From an uncultured Eubacterium sp. (GTDB taxonomy: Bacteria > Bacillota > Clostridia > Lachnospirales > Lachnospiraceae), in assembly GCA_910577295.1 (NCBI GenBank), contig CAJTLS010000018.1:1-55665 (forward strand): a stretch of 55,665 bases of DNA, given 5' to 3'. Below, in pieces: positions 1-8,928 of the stretch. Numbering within the stretch: position 1 is the stretch's first letter; the number at the start of each line of letters is the position of its first letter. The translations under genes were made by a program, and so were the position numbers. Below the pieces are notes generated by a model. That model had not been told where the DNA came from and did no database searches. It worked only from the letters and a program-made list of their open reading frames with translations.

Positions 1-49
1 CATTTGGGGATAGAATTTAGTTTTACAAGATAGAAGTTACTTTTTCATT

Positions 50-628
50 TCACCTTTCACCTGATTGCAGCTCGTTCAGCACTTCCTGCTCCGCCTCATC
101 TTTAAATGTTTCAATCGTCTCTTGATTTAAAATCGGTAAGTCATCGAGAGATTCCAAACAGAAATAGCGGAGAAACTCTTCGGTCGTGGCAAACAGAATC
201 GGCTTTCCGGGCGCATCCAGCCGCCCCGCTTCCGCGATTAATCCATATTCTACTAATTTATTAACCGCATGGTCGCACGATACTCCTCTGATTTTTTCTA
301 TTTCCAAACGCGTAATCGGCTGTTTATAAGCAACAATCGACAATGTTTCCAACAAAACGTCTGTCAATACATGTTTCTTGGGAATGTGTGCCACTTTAAT
401 CAGATACTCATACATTTCCGGCTTCGTGCACAGTTGGAACCGACCGTCCAGTTCGATTAAATGAATACCTCTGTCTTCCTCATCATAGCGGGTCATCATG
501 CTGCGGATAATTTTGCGGACGGTATCTTCGTCGTGTTCTACTGCGGCGGCAAGGCGCTCAATCTCAACCGCCTCTCCCATAGTAAATAATATGGCCTCCA
601 CAACGGCTTCCAGTTTTTTTATATTCAC
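50..628 (-). CDS. scpB: Segregation and condensation protein B
   Basis: ScpB is the winged-helix partner of the SMC-ScpA condensin complex that compacts and segregates the chromosome. The 192-residue product has the family's usual length and the two winged-helix repeats: an N-terminal EAILFTMGEAV segment and a central ETLSIVAYKQPITRLEIEKIRG segment with the conserved SIVAYKQPIT core. It starts with GTG. The G of the upstream scpA stop TAG is also the first base of this GTG, so the two genes are translationally coupled. Identification is firm from sequence and from pairing with scpA. Confidence 0.95.
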   Translation of the reverse strand: MNIKKLEAVVEAILFTMGEAVEIERLAAAVEHDEDTVRKIIRSMMTRYDEEDRGIHLIELDGRFQLCTKPEMYEYLIKVAHIPKKHVLTDVLLETLSIVAYKQPITRLEIEKIRGVSCDHAVNKLVEYGLIAEAGRLDAPGKPILFATTEEFLRYFCLESLDDLPILNQETIETFKDEAEQEVLNELQSGER

Positions 629-1401
629 TATTCTTCCTCCTGCTTCTGCTGTGATTTTGCTTTTTGATATGTAATTTGGATATCATCAAATAAGTCATCT
701 TGCTCTATCGTAAAAACACCCGTCTTCATCAATTCCAAAACGCCAAGAAACGTTACTATGATATACCCTTTCCCTTTTCCCCGTTTCAACAGGTTTCGAA
801 AACTGAACGTGCCGTGAAGCATTGCATATTCTTCTAAAAAAATCATATGGTCTTCAATATTAATTTCATCTTTTTCGATTTCTCCGAAATTACTTCGAAT
901 GGGGTCTATTTTATCAACCTGCTTCTGCATGACCGAATCAAAAATACTTTGTAATTTCGTCAGCGTAACATCGGATAACAATTCGTCATAATCTACTTCT
1001 TCTTTAAAATTTTTCACCTCGTCCGGAAGCGTCGGATTCTTATAAAAAACCTTTCCGGCATCAATTTGGCGGTCTTTTAATTCAAAGGATGCATATTTGT
1101 ACATTTTGTATTCCAATAAACGCTCCACCAATTCCTGCCGCGGGTCGTCTTCCTCTTCCTCCTCCGTCTCTTCTCTAGGGAGCAGCATTTTGGATTTGAT
1201 TTTTACAAGCGTAGCCGCCATGACAAGAAATTCACTCATAATATCCATATCTTTCGTATCCATTTCGCTGACGTACTCCAGATATTGTTCGGTTATTAAC
1301 ACGATTGGAATATCAAAAATATCTACTTTATTTTTTTCAATCAAATGAAGCAGCAAATCTAAAGGCCCATCGAACGCCTCTAATTTGACTTGTATTCCCA
1401 T
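628..1401 (-). CDS. scpA: Segregation and condensation protein A (kleisin)
   Basis: ScpA is the kleisin that bridges the SMC heads and recruits ScpB in the bacterial condensin. I chose the start at 1401 (MGIQVKLEAFDGPLDLLL), not the longer reading frame, because AGGAGGAGACACCG sits directly before this ATG and the FDGPLDLLLHLI motif is the normal ScpA N-terminus. The product is 257 aa. The central part is charged (EETEEEEEDDPRQE) and the C-terminal winged helix (TFLGVLELMKTG) is recognisable. It is transcribed with scpB. Confidence 0.95.
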   Translation of the reverse strand: MGIQVKLEAFDGPLDLLLHLIEKNKVDIFDIPIVLITEQYLEYVSEMDTKDMDIMSEFLVMAATLVKIKSKMLLPREETEEEEEDDPRQELVERLLEYKMYKYASFELKDRQIDAGKVFYKNPTLPDEVKNFKEEVDYDELLSDVTLTKLQSIFDSVMQKQVDKIDPIRSNFGEIEKDEINIEDHMIFLEEYAMLHGTFSFRNLLKRGKGKGYIIVTFLGVLELMKTGVFTIEQDDLFDDIQITYQKAKSQQKQEEE

Positions 1402-1455
1402 CGGTGTCTCCTCCTGTTTTTCCAATCTGTGGCAAAGCCACTTATCTATCATACA

Positions 1456-2304
1456 TTATATTCCCGTCTTTTGGCAAGACAAATTAATGACGCTCACTTC
1501 CGGCCGGTTAAAAAATCGTAATTTAATATGGTGAAGCCCAAGTCCCCGACTGACAATCATCGCCCCACCCTCACGAAAAGAATACAGGCCGGCATCAAAT
1601 TCAGGAAACAGCCGCAAGCTCGGAGCAATCACCCCACCCAGCAGCGGCAGGCGCATAATACCTCCGTGTACGTGTCCGCTCACTGCGAGGTCAGCCCCCC
1701 ACGCCGCATATTGTTCTGCGTATTCGGGATTATGCGCCAATAATAAAGTAAAACAATCCTTACGGCAGACGCCAAGCAATTGTTCCAAGTGTTCTGCTTT
1801 CATCTCCCGTCTCTGCCAAAATTTATGATACCATTGTTCCGGCAAATCCAGTCCATAGATAACGATGTTTCCCTCCGCAAAAACCCTTTCGTTTTCCAAA
1901 TAGTGGACTCCTGCTTCTTTCAGCTTTTCCTTATAGGCGTCCGCAGCCGGCATTTTTTTCTCGTGATTGCCCGGAGAATAATATACCGGATATGTCTGGC
2001 AGAGCTGTTGTACCAACTCTGTCATCTCATCCGTATGATGACCGTTTTTTACCGTCATGTCTCCTGCGATACAGATAAAATCCGGCTGTGCCTTTTCTAT
2101 CATATGAAGCAGTTTACTGTTCTTCTTTCCATGCAGACAGCCGTGTAAATCCGTTAACAAGACAAAACGACGATTCGCTGACAAGTGAGAAGAACAAATT
2201 TCATATTCTTCTGTCACCGGCATATGTGGATATATCATTCCCATGACAAGAAACAGAAAAAAAACGACTACTAGTACAACTGCAATTCCGTAAAGACTAA
2301 ACAT
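1456..2304 (-). CDS. Membrane-anchored metallophosphoesterase (calcineurin-like)
   Basis: This 282-aa protein has one N-terminal transmembrane segment (about residues 5-25) followed by a calcineurin-like phosphoesterase domain. All metal-binding motifs are present: TDLHG near residue 52, AGDMT near 80, GNHEKK near 112, LLAHNPE near 190 and SGHVHGG near 209. It belongs to the YkuE-like branch, whose substrates are generally unknown; some members act on lipid phosphates. It lies 54 nt upstream of scpA on the same strand. Unlike the phosphoesterase-like protein at 38960-39955, its catalytic residues are intact. Confidence 0.85.
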   Translation of the reverse strand: MFSLYGIAVVLVVVFFLFLVMGMIYPHMPVTEEYEICSSHLSANRRFVLLTDLHGCLHGKKNSKLLHMIEKAQPDFICIAGDMTVKNGHHTDEMTELVQQLCQTYPVYYSPGNHEKKMPAADAYKEKLKEAGVHYLENERVFAEGNIVIYGLDLPEQWYHKFWQRREMKAEHLEQLLGVCRKDCFTLLLAHNPEYAEQYAAWGADLAVSGHVHGGIMRLPLLGGVIAPSLRLFPEFDAGLYSFREGGAMIVSRGLGLHHIKLRFFNRPEVSVINLSCQKTGI

Positions 2305-2327
2305 ATTGCCCCTCCATTTTTAGTAAA

Positions 2328-2356
2328 ATAGTATCATTATATGCGATACCTGTCAA
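2328..2356 (-). promoter_or_regulatory. Candidate promoter for the phosphoesterase-scpAB operon
   Basis: A perfect -35 (TTGACA, read on minus at 2351-2356) is followed by 17 bp and TACTAT at 2328-2333. A competing TATAAT lies only 9 bp after the TTGACA, so the -10 is uncertain. The position, between divergent genes and just upstream of the phosphoesterase, fits a promoter. Confidence 0.4.
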
Positions 2357-2474
2357 TTGATGATAGTCATATTCACGTGGAGCTGCGCATACATTGACAA
2401 CAGAAGAATGTCTTTTGGTTAGTTCGGGGGAGATAGATAGAATCTCGTCGCTACGCGCCGGAATGGAGGTTACA

Positions 2475-3671
2475 ATGCAAAAATGGAAAGGGTGTTTGGG
2501 AATATTTTTATTCCTGCTGTCCGCTATTTTCTTTTCAATTCCTGTCAGGGCAAATACAGTTTCCGGCTCTGCCGTGTCTGTGACGGCAAAGTCCGCTGTT
2601 TTATTGGAGGGAAATACAGGCGAGATTATTACGGAAAAGGATAAGGACAAAGAGCTAGTGCCTGCCAGTATCACTAAGATTATGACGCTTAATTTAATTT
2701 TTGAAGCGCTTGATGAGGGAAAAATCTCCCTTGACGATGAAGTATCGGTCAGTGAATATGCTGCCGGCATGGGAGGCTCACAGGTATTTTTAGAACCAAA
2801 TGAAACGCAGACAGTGCAGACGATGATTAAATGTATCAGTATTGCCAGCGCCAACGACGCCGCCGTTGCCATGGCAGAAAAAATAGCCGGTTCCGAACAG
2901 GCTTTTGTGAAGATGATGAATCAGAAGGCAAAAGAGCTGGGTATGAAACATACGCAATTCAAAAATTGTACCGGTCTGGATGATGATATTAAAAGCGGAC
3001 ACTATTCCAGCGCCTATGACGTTGCCTTGATGTCCCGCGAACTGATTATGAAACATCCGCAGATTTCCCAATATTCGACGGTATGGATGGATTCAATTGT
3101 TCACAAGACAAAAAAGGGTGAATCTACGTTCGGTCTGACAAATACAAATAAATTAGTGCGCTTTTATGATGGTATTACCGGATTAAAAACCGGTTCCACG
3201 AGCAAAGCCAAATACTGCCTCAGCGCCACAGCCAAAAGAAATGGTATGGATTTAATCGCCGTTGTAATGGCCGCTCCCGACCACAAAGTACGTTTCAGCG
3301 AGGCACAGGCCCTTTTGGATTATGGCTTTGCCAACTGCTCCGTATACGAGGATGATTACTCGGATATAAAGTGGGAGAAGAGAAAAATAAAAAATGGGAT
3401 ACCTTCTTATGTGGATGTATATCCGAAAACAAAATTTTCACATACTTTTATTAAAGACTATGAGAAGAAAAAGATAGAGAGAAAGATTACTTATCATTCG
3501 GTAGAAGCTCCTATCACATCCGGTCAGGAAATTGGTAAAATCCACTATAAGTACGAGGGAAAAGAACTTGGCAGCGTACCGATTCTCTCCTGTCAGGAAG
3601 TAGAAAAGGCCGGTTATACCGACCTTTTGCTACAGGCAATTGGCAAACTATTTATGCTCACATCTGCCTGA
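2475..3671 (+). CDS. D-alanyl-D-alanine carboxypeptidase (DacF/PBP5-like)
   Basis: This is a low-molecular-weight penicillin-binding protein that trims the terminal D-Ala of peptidoglycan stem peptides outside the cell. The start at 2475 is preceded by GGAGG with a 5-nt spacer and gives a 398-aa protein with a signal peptide (MQKWKGCLGIFLFLLSAIFF). The three active-site motifs are visible: SITK (serine at residue 65), SAN in SIASANDAA near 125, and KTG in GLKTGST near 240. The C-terminal part (about residues 290-370) resembles the PBP5 C-terminal domain. The gene converges on purE and the two coding regions overlap by 14 bp at their stops. Confidence 0.92.
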   Translation: MQKWKGCLGIFLFLLSAIFFSIPVRANTVSGSAVSVTAKSAVLLEGNTGEIITEKDKDKELVPASITKIMTLNLIFEALDEGKISLDDEVSVSEYAAGMGGSQVFLEPNETQTVQTMIKCISIASANDAAVAMAEKIAGSEQAFVKMMNQKAKELGMKHTQFKNCTGLDDDIKSGHYSSAYDVALMSRELIMKHPQISQYSTVWMDSIVHKTKKGESTFGLTNTNKLVRFYDGITGLKTGSTSKAKYCLSATAKRNGMDLIAVVMAAPDHKVRFSEAQALLDYGFANCSVYEDDYSDIKWEKRKIKNGIPSYVDVYPKTKFSHTFIKDYEKKKIERKITYHSVEAPITSGQEIGKIHYKYEGKELGSVPILSCQEVEKAGYTDLLLQAIGKLFMLTSA

Positions 3672-4170
3672 TATATTCCTCATAACCTAACGAATCCAGT
3701 TTGTCTGCTTTGGCAAGGACTCCCTCTTTCATTTCCTGTTTATACTTTTTCAATTTGGTGCGGAGTTCCTTGTCACTGACGGACAAAATCTTTGCCGCCA
3801 AAATAGCAGCATTCGCCGCTCCGTCAATTGCCACGGTAGCAACCGGAATTCCGGATGGCATCTGCACAATCGAGTATAAACTGTCGACACCGCCAAGACT
3901 TTTGGTATGAATAGGAATACCAATTACCGGCAAGTCAAAAAGTGCAGCGCACATCCCCGGTAAATGGGCGGCTCCTCCAGCGCCGGCAAGAATGACTTCA
4001 ATGCCCCGCTCTTCCGCTCCGGTTGCATATTCGACAAACGTATCCGGCATGCGGTGTGCCGATATAATCGTCATCTCATATTCAATTCCAAATTTTTCCA
4101 GCATTTCTGCCGCTTTTTTCATAATCGGAAGGTCTGAATCGCTTCCCATCAAAATTCCTACTTTTGCCAT
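3658..4170 (-). CDS. purE: 5-(carboxyamino)imidazole ribonucleotide mutase
   Basis: PurE converts N5-CAIR to CAIR in purine synthesis. The 170-aa product starts MAKVGILMGSDSDLP, with the family signature GSDSD, followed by SAHRMPD and AGAGGAAHLPGM. The start at 4170 is preceded by AAAGGAG. No purK or other pur gene is adjacent; the upstream neighbour is the aminopeptidase gene, 13 nt away on the same strand, so purE is probably cotranscribed with it. Its 3' end overlaps the convergent carboxypeptidase gene. Confidence 0.95.
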   Translation of the reverse strand: MAKVGILMGSDSDLPIMKKAAEMLEKFGIEYEMTIISAHRMPDTFVEYATGAEERGIEVILAGAGGAAHLPGMCAALFDLPVIGIPIHTKSLGGVDSLYSIVQMPSGIPVATVAIDGAANAAILAAKILSVSDKELRTKLKKYKQEMKEGVLAKADKLDSLGYEEYIRQM

Positions 4171-4183
4171 GTCTTTTCTCCTT

Positions 4184-6172
4184 TCATTCAGTAAGCGCTT
4201 CATTTAATTGTTCTGTACCCGGCAAAACAAATTTCCCTTGTTTTATCAGTGTAATGGATTGCCCTGATTTTGTAAAGACAACAATATCACCTAATTCGTC
4301 GTACGGTATCGTAATATCCGTATGACAGTTAAAATATGCTTTTGCGATATCCGTATGACGCAAAGCCGAACATTCATTTTCTTTAGCGACAATCTCTTTG
4401 CCATCCGGATTATGCAATACGACGTCTTCACTCATCGAGTAGCACGTGTCCCCTACCGCAAAATGCGGGCCAGTTTTTTCGGCGATCAAAATCGGTAATT
4501 TAGCTTCAATGCCAAATTTACGCCCCATACGGTATGCCTTTGTATTCGTACCAATGGCAAATTCACCAAGCGGCAGCGTGTCACGATTGTGAAGGACATT
4601 CTCTTTTATATACTTTTTGTTGTCTTCTTCGTTTTCATAATTCGTACATGTATAACTCTGAATCATGCCATTGTCAAAGGTAAATTCCAGATTCTCATAA
4701 CGGAGCTCATTCAGATAGACCTGCGTTACATGAAGCAATCCCTCTGTACCGCTTAAAACCGGAGATGTAAATACTTCGCCGACCGGAATATTGACATCCG
4801 CAAGACAATTTTCAAAGTTCGTCTGATGTGCGGCATCGCTTTTCTGATGAAGCCGGATACGCATATCGGTGCGGTTATTCCCCTTTCCGGTTACCTGTAC
4901 ATACTCGCCCTCGTCCAACGCATCAATCAGCGCCTGATGTATTTTTTCATATTCTTTTACATCCAGCGTATTGACCTCCACTGTCGCCTCAAAGATTTCT
5001 TTAAAATCTTCTCCGATTTCCGGTATCGGATAAGCGATAATCGTAAAGCTGTACTGCTCCTGCGGGATATAGCGGTTTTGTATGAGTGAAAAATCTCTCC
5101 TGTATTCCACACTCATCGTTTCCTGTTCCTTTGTATACGCCGGATTTTCTTTTTTTGTCTCCGGCGAAAAAAGAGTTTCACCAAATACTTCAATCACTGC
5201 CGGTCCGGCATATACGGAAGCTTCTTCCTTATATTTTTCAAAAACTTTTTCTGCCATCTTTAAGCGTTCCCGTACGATTGCCCGATTCAGACAGAGCGCA
5301 TCATCATAGCGGTGATCATACAGATATTGCTTATTGGGCGCGGTACTGACTACGCCGACCGCTTTCGTATTCGTTGTTCTTGTAAATACCGTTTGTAATC
5401 CCATCTCTTCGAATTGCAAAACTGCCTGACGCACCATTGGCTCAAAACCAACATGATACCGTATTTGTACGGTCTTTTTCTTCGAGAGATCAATACCGGC
5501 CGCCTCAAAACCTTTGCGGTATCCCTCCGTATAAGTGCGGGCCATGGCTGCCAGAGTTTCTTCTGGCATGGCTTGCAAATACTCTGCCATTGCAATTTCA
5601 TTATCCGTAATATACTCTCCATAACGGTAGAGATAGCGGCTATCGGAAAAGTCACTGTTCATTACGATATCATAAATTCCCTCCGGTGAGAAGCAGAGCA
5701 TGCCGCGTATCTTTTTCTCCGTCTGTCTTTCCGCATAATCATGTATATAATAATACATGATTTCTTTGAGAAAACGTTCCGGCTCCTCTTCTTCTTCCAA
5801 TACGGTGACTGCCTGCAGGAAAAGTTCCATACACAAAACAATCTCTTCCTCATCCTTTTCATATGCTGCTGTCACGGCGTCACGCGCACTGGCGGCATAC
5901 CAACTGATATAAGGCCCCGTTTTCCCGCCAAAACAGGCGACACTATAGGCGGGATTCGCAAAAGAAGAACGATAGCCGTCTCCCGATAAATCCGCATATA
6001 AACTTTCATTCCACTTCTTATACTGTTGTAATGTTGGGTTGTCTGTCTCATTTACTTCAAAAATTGTCTTAAACAAATTCGAGATGGAAATGAGAAACGC
6101 TTTATAATCTCCCTTTACTTCCGCCGGAAGTTCTAAAATCCTTGTTTTTGCCAATTCATAACGTTCTTTCAT
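4184..6172 (-). CDS. Aminopeptidase, M29-like C-terminal half
   Basis: This 662-aa protein is much longer than a standard M29 aminopeptidase (about 410 aa). The C-terminal ~400 residues match the M29 (AmpS/PepS) family: NIPVGEVFTSP, GEFAIGTNTKAY, EKTGPHFAVGDTCYS and the final HTDITIPYDE are characteristic. The N-terminal ~200 residues are helical and acidic with no domain I recognise, and may regulate activity or oligomerisation. M29 enzymes are cytoplasmic metallo-aminopeptidases using two metal ions. A good TAGGAG site precedes the start. It lies between RNase P RNA and purE on the same strand. Confidence 0.75.
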   Translation of the reverse strand: MKERYELAKTRILELPAEVKGDYKAFLISISNLFKTIFEVNETDNPTLQQYKKWNESLYADLSGDGYRSSFANPAYSVACFGGKTGPYISWYAASARDAVTAAYEKDEEEIVLCMELFLQAVTVLEEEEEPERFLKEIMYYYIHDYAERQTEKKIRGMLCFSPEGIYDIVMNSDFSDSRYLYRYGEYITDNEIAMAEYLQAMPEETLAAMARTYTEGYRKGFEAAGIDLSKKKTVQIRYHVGFEPMVRQAVLQFEEMGLQTVFTRTTNTKAVGVVSTAPNKQYLYDHRYDDALCLNRAIVRERLKMAEKVFEKYKEEASVYAGPAVIEVFGETLFSPETKKENPAYTKEQETMSVEYRRDFSLIQNRYIPQEQYSFTIIAYPIPEIGEDFKEIFEATVEVNTLDVKEYEKIHQALIDALDEGEYVQVTGKGNNRTDMRIRLHQKSDAAHQTNFENCLADVNIPVGEVFTSPVLSGTEGLLHVTQVYLNELRYENLEFTFDNGMIQSYTCTNYENEEDNKKYIKENVLHNRDTLPLGEFAIGTNTKAYRMGRKFGIEAKLPILIAEKTGPHFAVGDTCYSMSEDVVLHNPDGKEIVAKENECSALRHTDIAKAYFNCHTDITIPYDELGDIVVFTKSGQSITLIKQGKFVLPGTEQLNEALTE

Positions 6173-6217
6173 CTCTCTAAACTCCTATTCCCACAGGGAA
6201 AATTTCATTTTTACTTC

Positions 6218-6568
6218 AGTGAGTAGCACGATAAGCCGAGTTCTGTCGTTGGGTGCTCATCTGTCTAATCCTGCTGTTACCAACAGGCTTTAGCGACCTA
6301 CCCGAAAGCACGACGGGCCGCCGTATCGCTCTCTGTTCGGTCTTGCTTCGGATGGGGTTTACATGTGCCCTTTCTGTTACCAGAAAGGCGGTGAGCTCTT
6401 ACCTCGCCATTCCACCCTTACCATGGTTATACATGGCGGTTTATTTCTGTTGCACTAGCCTGGGAGTCACCTCCACCGGACGTTATCCGGCATCCTGCCC
6501 TGTGAAGCTCGGACTTTCCTCACCCGTTCCGCTGCCGGAACGGCCGCGAGCACCTGTGCTACTCACCC
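6218..6568 (-). ncRNA. rnpB: RNase P RNA (class A-like)
   Basis: This is the catalytic RNA that matures tRNA 5' ends. Read on minus, the conserved GAGGAAAGTCCGAGCTTC lies near the 5' end, followed by the universally conserved loops (GGTGGAGGTGACTCC region, GGTAAACCCC-type region and CGACAGAACTCGGCTTATCG near the 3' end). The ends close with a perfect 11-bp P1 helix formed by 6557-6567 and 6219-6229. The 5' strand of P1 contains the TGA stop codon of the upstream nucleoside kinase gene, so the RNA gene overlaps the end of that coding region. Confidence 0.96.
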
Positions 6569-8212
6569 TAGTAATATACCACCGCCAATAAATTCCCGCA
6601 AGATGGAATTTAACGGAACATTATGCGGGTCAATCGGCAGAAAGTAACCTAAAAATTTTAATAACCGCTGTGCTTCGGCATATTCGGCACAGTCCTGCGG
6701 CACCTGAAACAGTAGCGGGTCGGCATATAATTTCATCGCTGCCAGTTCATAAATCAGGGCGGAATTAAACATGGCGTCCGCCTCTTCCTGAAATGGGAAA
6801 ATATTTTTACTCTCTCCGCGCCGCACGGAATTCCACATGGCAATTGTCTTTTGCGCCGAATTGCCTCTCGTTCTGGCATCGCGAATCATCCTCCGCAGCA
6901 GACGGGCTTCCGTTGTCGGAATACGATTGTGTGAATCTAAGTTCAGCGTAGTTAGCGCGCTAATGTAAATTTTATATTTATCTTCTCTCGGAATCGAAAA
7001 CGTCAGTTTATCATTGAGCCCGTGAATTCCCTCCAGAATCAATATATCATCGTTTCGCATCTGCAACAGCGGTTTATCATACTCACGCAAACCCGTTATA
7101 AAATTAAAAGTCGGTAACTGAACCGCCTTTCCGTCTAACAGGCTGGTCAGATGTTCGTTAAAGAGTTTCGTATCAATTGCTTCCAAACTCTCATAATCAT
7201 AATTTCCATCTTCATCTCTCGGCGTATCCTCACGATTCACAAAATAATCATCAAGTGCAATCGGGTGTGGATGCAGACCAAGAGTTTTCAACTGTGTCGA
7301 TAACCGATAAGAAAATGTTGTCTTTCCGGAAGAAGATGGGCCGGCAATCGTAACTATCCGGCATCCGCGTTTCGCAATGTCGACTGCAATATCGGCAATA
7401 CTTTTTTCGTGCAGCGCTTCCTGCGTCAGCATTAATTCCTGTAAACCGCCTTCGACAACAATTTTATTCAGCTCGCCAACCGTAGAAACCTGCATTTTTC
7501 TGCACCACTCATTAGCCATCTGCATCGTATGGTATTGCTTCAGGCTCGGATGGAAGCCCGGCATTGTCGTAGGCGCCTCTTTTTTCGGAACAATAAACAC
7601 AAATCCTTCTTGAAATAATTGTAACTTAAAATATTTTAAGATTCCCGTGCTATACGGCATTGCGCCATAAAAATAATCGGTAAAGTTCCCTAAATTATAT
7701 ACGGTAGTTCTCGAATTGGTACGGTAGTCCATGAGATTACTTTTGTACATCATACCGAGGGAAGCAAATAATTGTTTGGCGTCCCGCGTACGGATGACCC
7801 GCTTCTGAAAACGAATATCTCTTTTTACGAGTTCTTTCATCTTCTCTTCGATTTGCTCCAACAGTGCCTCATTCAAATTGATATCTCCCTGAATACGGCA
7901 AAAATAACCGCTGTCCAGACAGAAATCAATCGTCACTTTCTCAATCTGGTCTTTGGGAACGACAGAATAAACCGCTTTTAACAACATCATCGACATACCG
8001 CGGATATAGGCGCGCTTACCGTCATTATTCTGCGTCGTACAAAAAGAAATGGTACTGCCATCCTGAACATGATGATATAATTCCTGTATTACACCGTCCA
8101 CTTTGGCAACAATAATGGGAAATTCATATCTGTCTTCATACAATTTACTCAAGTCATATAAAGTCATTTCTTCACGAACCGGAATATTTTCTCCGTTAAT
8201 TTTCACCGTCAT
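6563..8212 (-). CDS. Uridine-kinase-like nucleoside kinase with TGS domain
   Basis: This 549-aa protein combines an N-terminal TGS-like domain (residues 1-65, MTVKINGENIPV), a middle region like the second additional domain of threonyl-tRNA synthetase (about 65-270), and a C-terminal uridine kinase/phosphoribulokinase-type P-loop domain with GPSSSGKTTFS near 285 and LEGIHGLND near 385. Proteins of this architecture are common in clostridia; they are annotated as nucleoside kinases, but the true substrate is not established. The start at 8212 follows GGAGGGTAAGG and lies 4 nt past the trmK stop. Its last codons overlap the rnpB gene. Confidence 0.85.
   Translation of the reverse strand: MTVKINGENIPVREEMTLYDLSKLYEDRYEFPIIVAKVDGVIQELYHHVQDGSTISFCTTQNNDGKRAYIRGMSMMLLKAVYSVVPKDQIEKVTIDFCLDSGYFCRIQGDINLNEALLEQIEEKMKELVKRDIRFQKRVIRTRDAKQLFASLGMMYKSNLMDYRTNSRTTVYNLGNFTDYFYGAMPYSTGILKYFKLQLFQEGFVFIVPKKEAPTTMPGFHPSLKQYHTMQMANEWCRKMQVSTVGELNKIVVEGGLQELMLTQEALHEKSIADIAVDIAKRGCRIVTIAGPSSSGKTTFSYRLSTQLKTLGLHPHPIALDDYFVNREDTPRDEDGNYDYESLEAIDTKLFNEHLTSLLDGKAVQLPTFNFITGLREYDKPLLQMRNDDILILEGIHGLNDKLTFSIPREDKYKIYISALTTLNLDSHNRIPTTEARLLRRMIRDARTRGNSAQKTIAMWNSVRRGESKNIFPFQEEADAMFNSALIYELAAMKLYADPLLFQVPQDCAEYAEAQRLLKFLGYFLPIDPHNVPLNSILREFIGGGILLG
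6573..6601 (-). promoter_or_regulatory. Candidate rnpB promoter inside the nucleoside kinase gene
   Basis: On minus, TTGCGG (6596-6601), a 17-bp spacer and TATATT (6573-6578) lie so that transcription would begin at about 6566, exactly where P1 of the RNase P RNA starts. The whole promoter is within the last 14 codons of the upstream coding region. Confidence 0.6.
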
Positions 8213-8216
8213 ATCC

Positions 8217-8927
8217 TTACCCTCCATAATATTGTTTCAAAATCCACCGTATCGCATTCTGCTCCGAAAGAAGTTCAACGCGGCGTTTTTCAGCCTCCTC
8301 TGTCTCATGTTTCTGCAAAGAAACGATAACTTTTTCCCGCTTTTGAAATTCCTGCGACAAATACTGCCGGTAGAGTTCATTTTTTTGTTTTGGAAGCAGC
8401 CGTCCATATGTACACTCTTCTTCCGTATAAGGCACATCTTCTTTTCCCCGCATGGCACGGATTGCCAGATAGTATTTTCCCGCCTCTTCACAAACGCACT
8501 CGGTTTCGATTGAAAAACCAAGTTTCCAAATCGTCTCTCGCAATGTGCGCCAGTCGGATTGCGCCTGTAACACCAACGTGTCCAGCCCCGCTACAACATC
8601 CGGTTTTGCCTGCAAAATACGGCTGATAAGCATACCCCCCATACCGGCAACCAGTATTGTATTTACTTCTCCCATCTCTAATTCCTGCAGCCCGTCGCTT
8701 ATCCGGCACATTATCTTATCCTGCAGTTTCGCCTGACAGATATTTTTTTCGGCAATCGCCAGCGGGCCTTTGTTTACATCCATGGCAATTATTTTGCGAC
8801 ACCAATTTTTCCTTGCCAGCTCAATGCATACATAGCCGTGATCGCAGCCGATATCCGCTAGAGCACACCCCTCCGGAATCAAATCCGCATTCATTTTCAT
8901 TCTCTTTGACAGTTCTATCTTATGCAT
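8217..8927 (-). CDS. trmK: tRNA (adenine(22)-N(1))-methyltransferase
   Basis: TrmK methylates N1 of A22 in tRNA using S-adenosylmethionine. The 236-aa protein has the typical N-terminus (LSKRMKMNADLIPEGCALADIGCDHGYV) with the class I methyltransferase motif DIGCDHGY near residue 25, followed by MDVNKGPLAIA and AGMGGMLI near 97, and a helical C-terminus. It starts 1 nt after the rpoD stop codon, a placement seen in many Firmicutes. Identification is firm. Confidence 0.92.
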   Translation of the reverse strand: MHKIELSKRMKMNADLIPEGCALADIGCDHGYVCIELARKNWCRKIIAMDVNKGPLAIAEKNICQAKLQDKIMCRISDGLQELEMGEVNTILVAGMGGMLISRILQAKPDVVAGLDTLVLQAQSDWRTLRETIWKLGFSIETECVCEEAGKYYLAIRAMRGKEDVPYTEEECTYGRLLPKQKNELYRQYLSQEFQKREKVIVSLQKHETEEAEKRRVELLSEQNAIRWILKQYYGG

Positions 8928-8928
8928 C

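Noticed and set aside
2297..2872. Long minus-strand frame over the carboxypeptidase 5' end
   Set aside because: It overlaps the clear signal peptide and active-site region of a well-supported gene and lacks family features.
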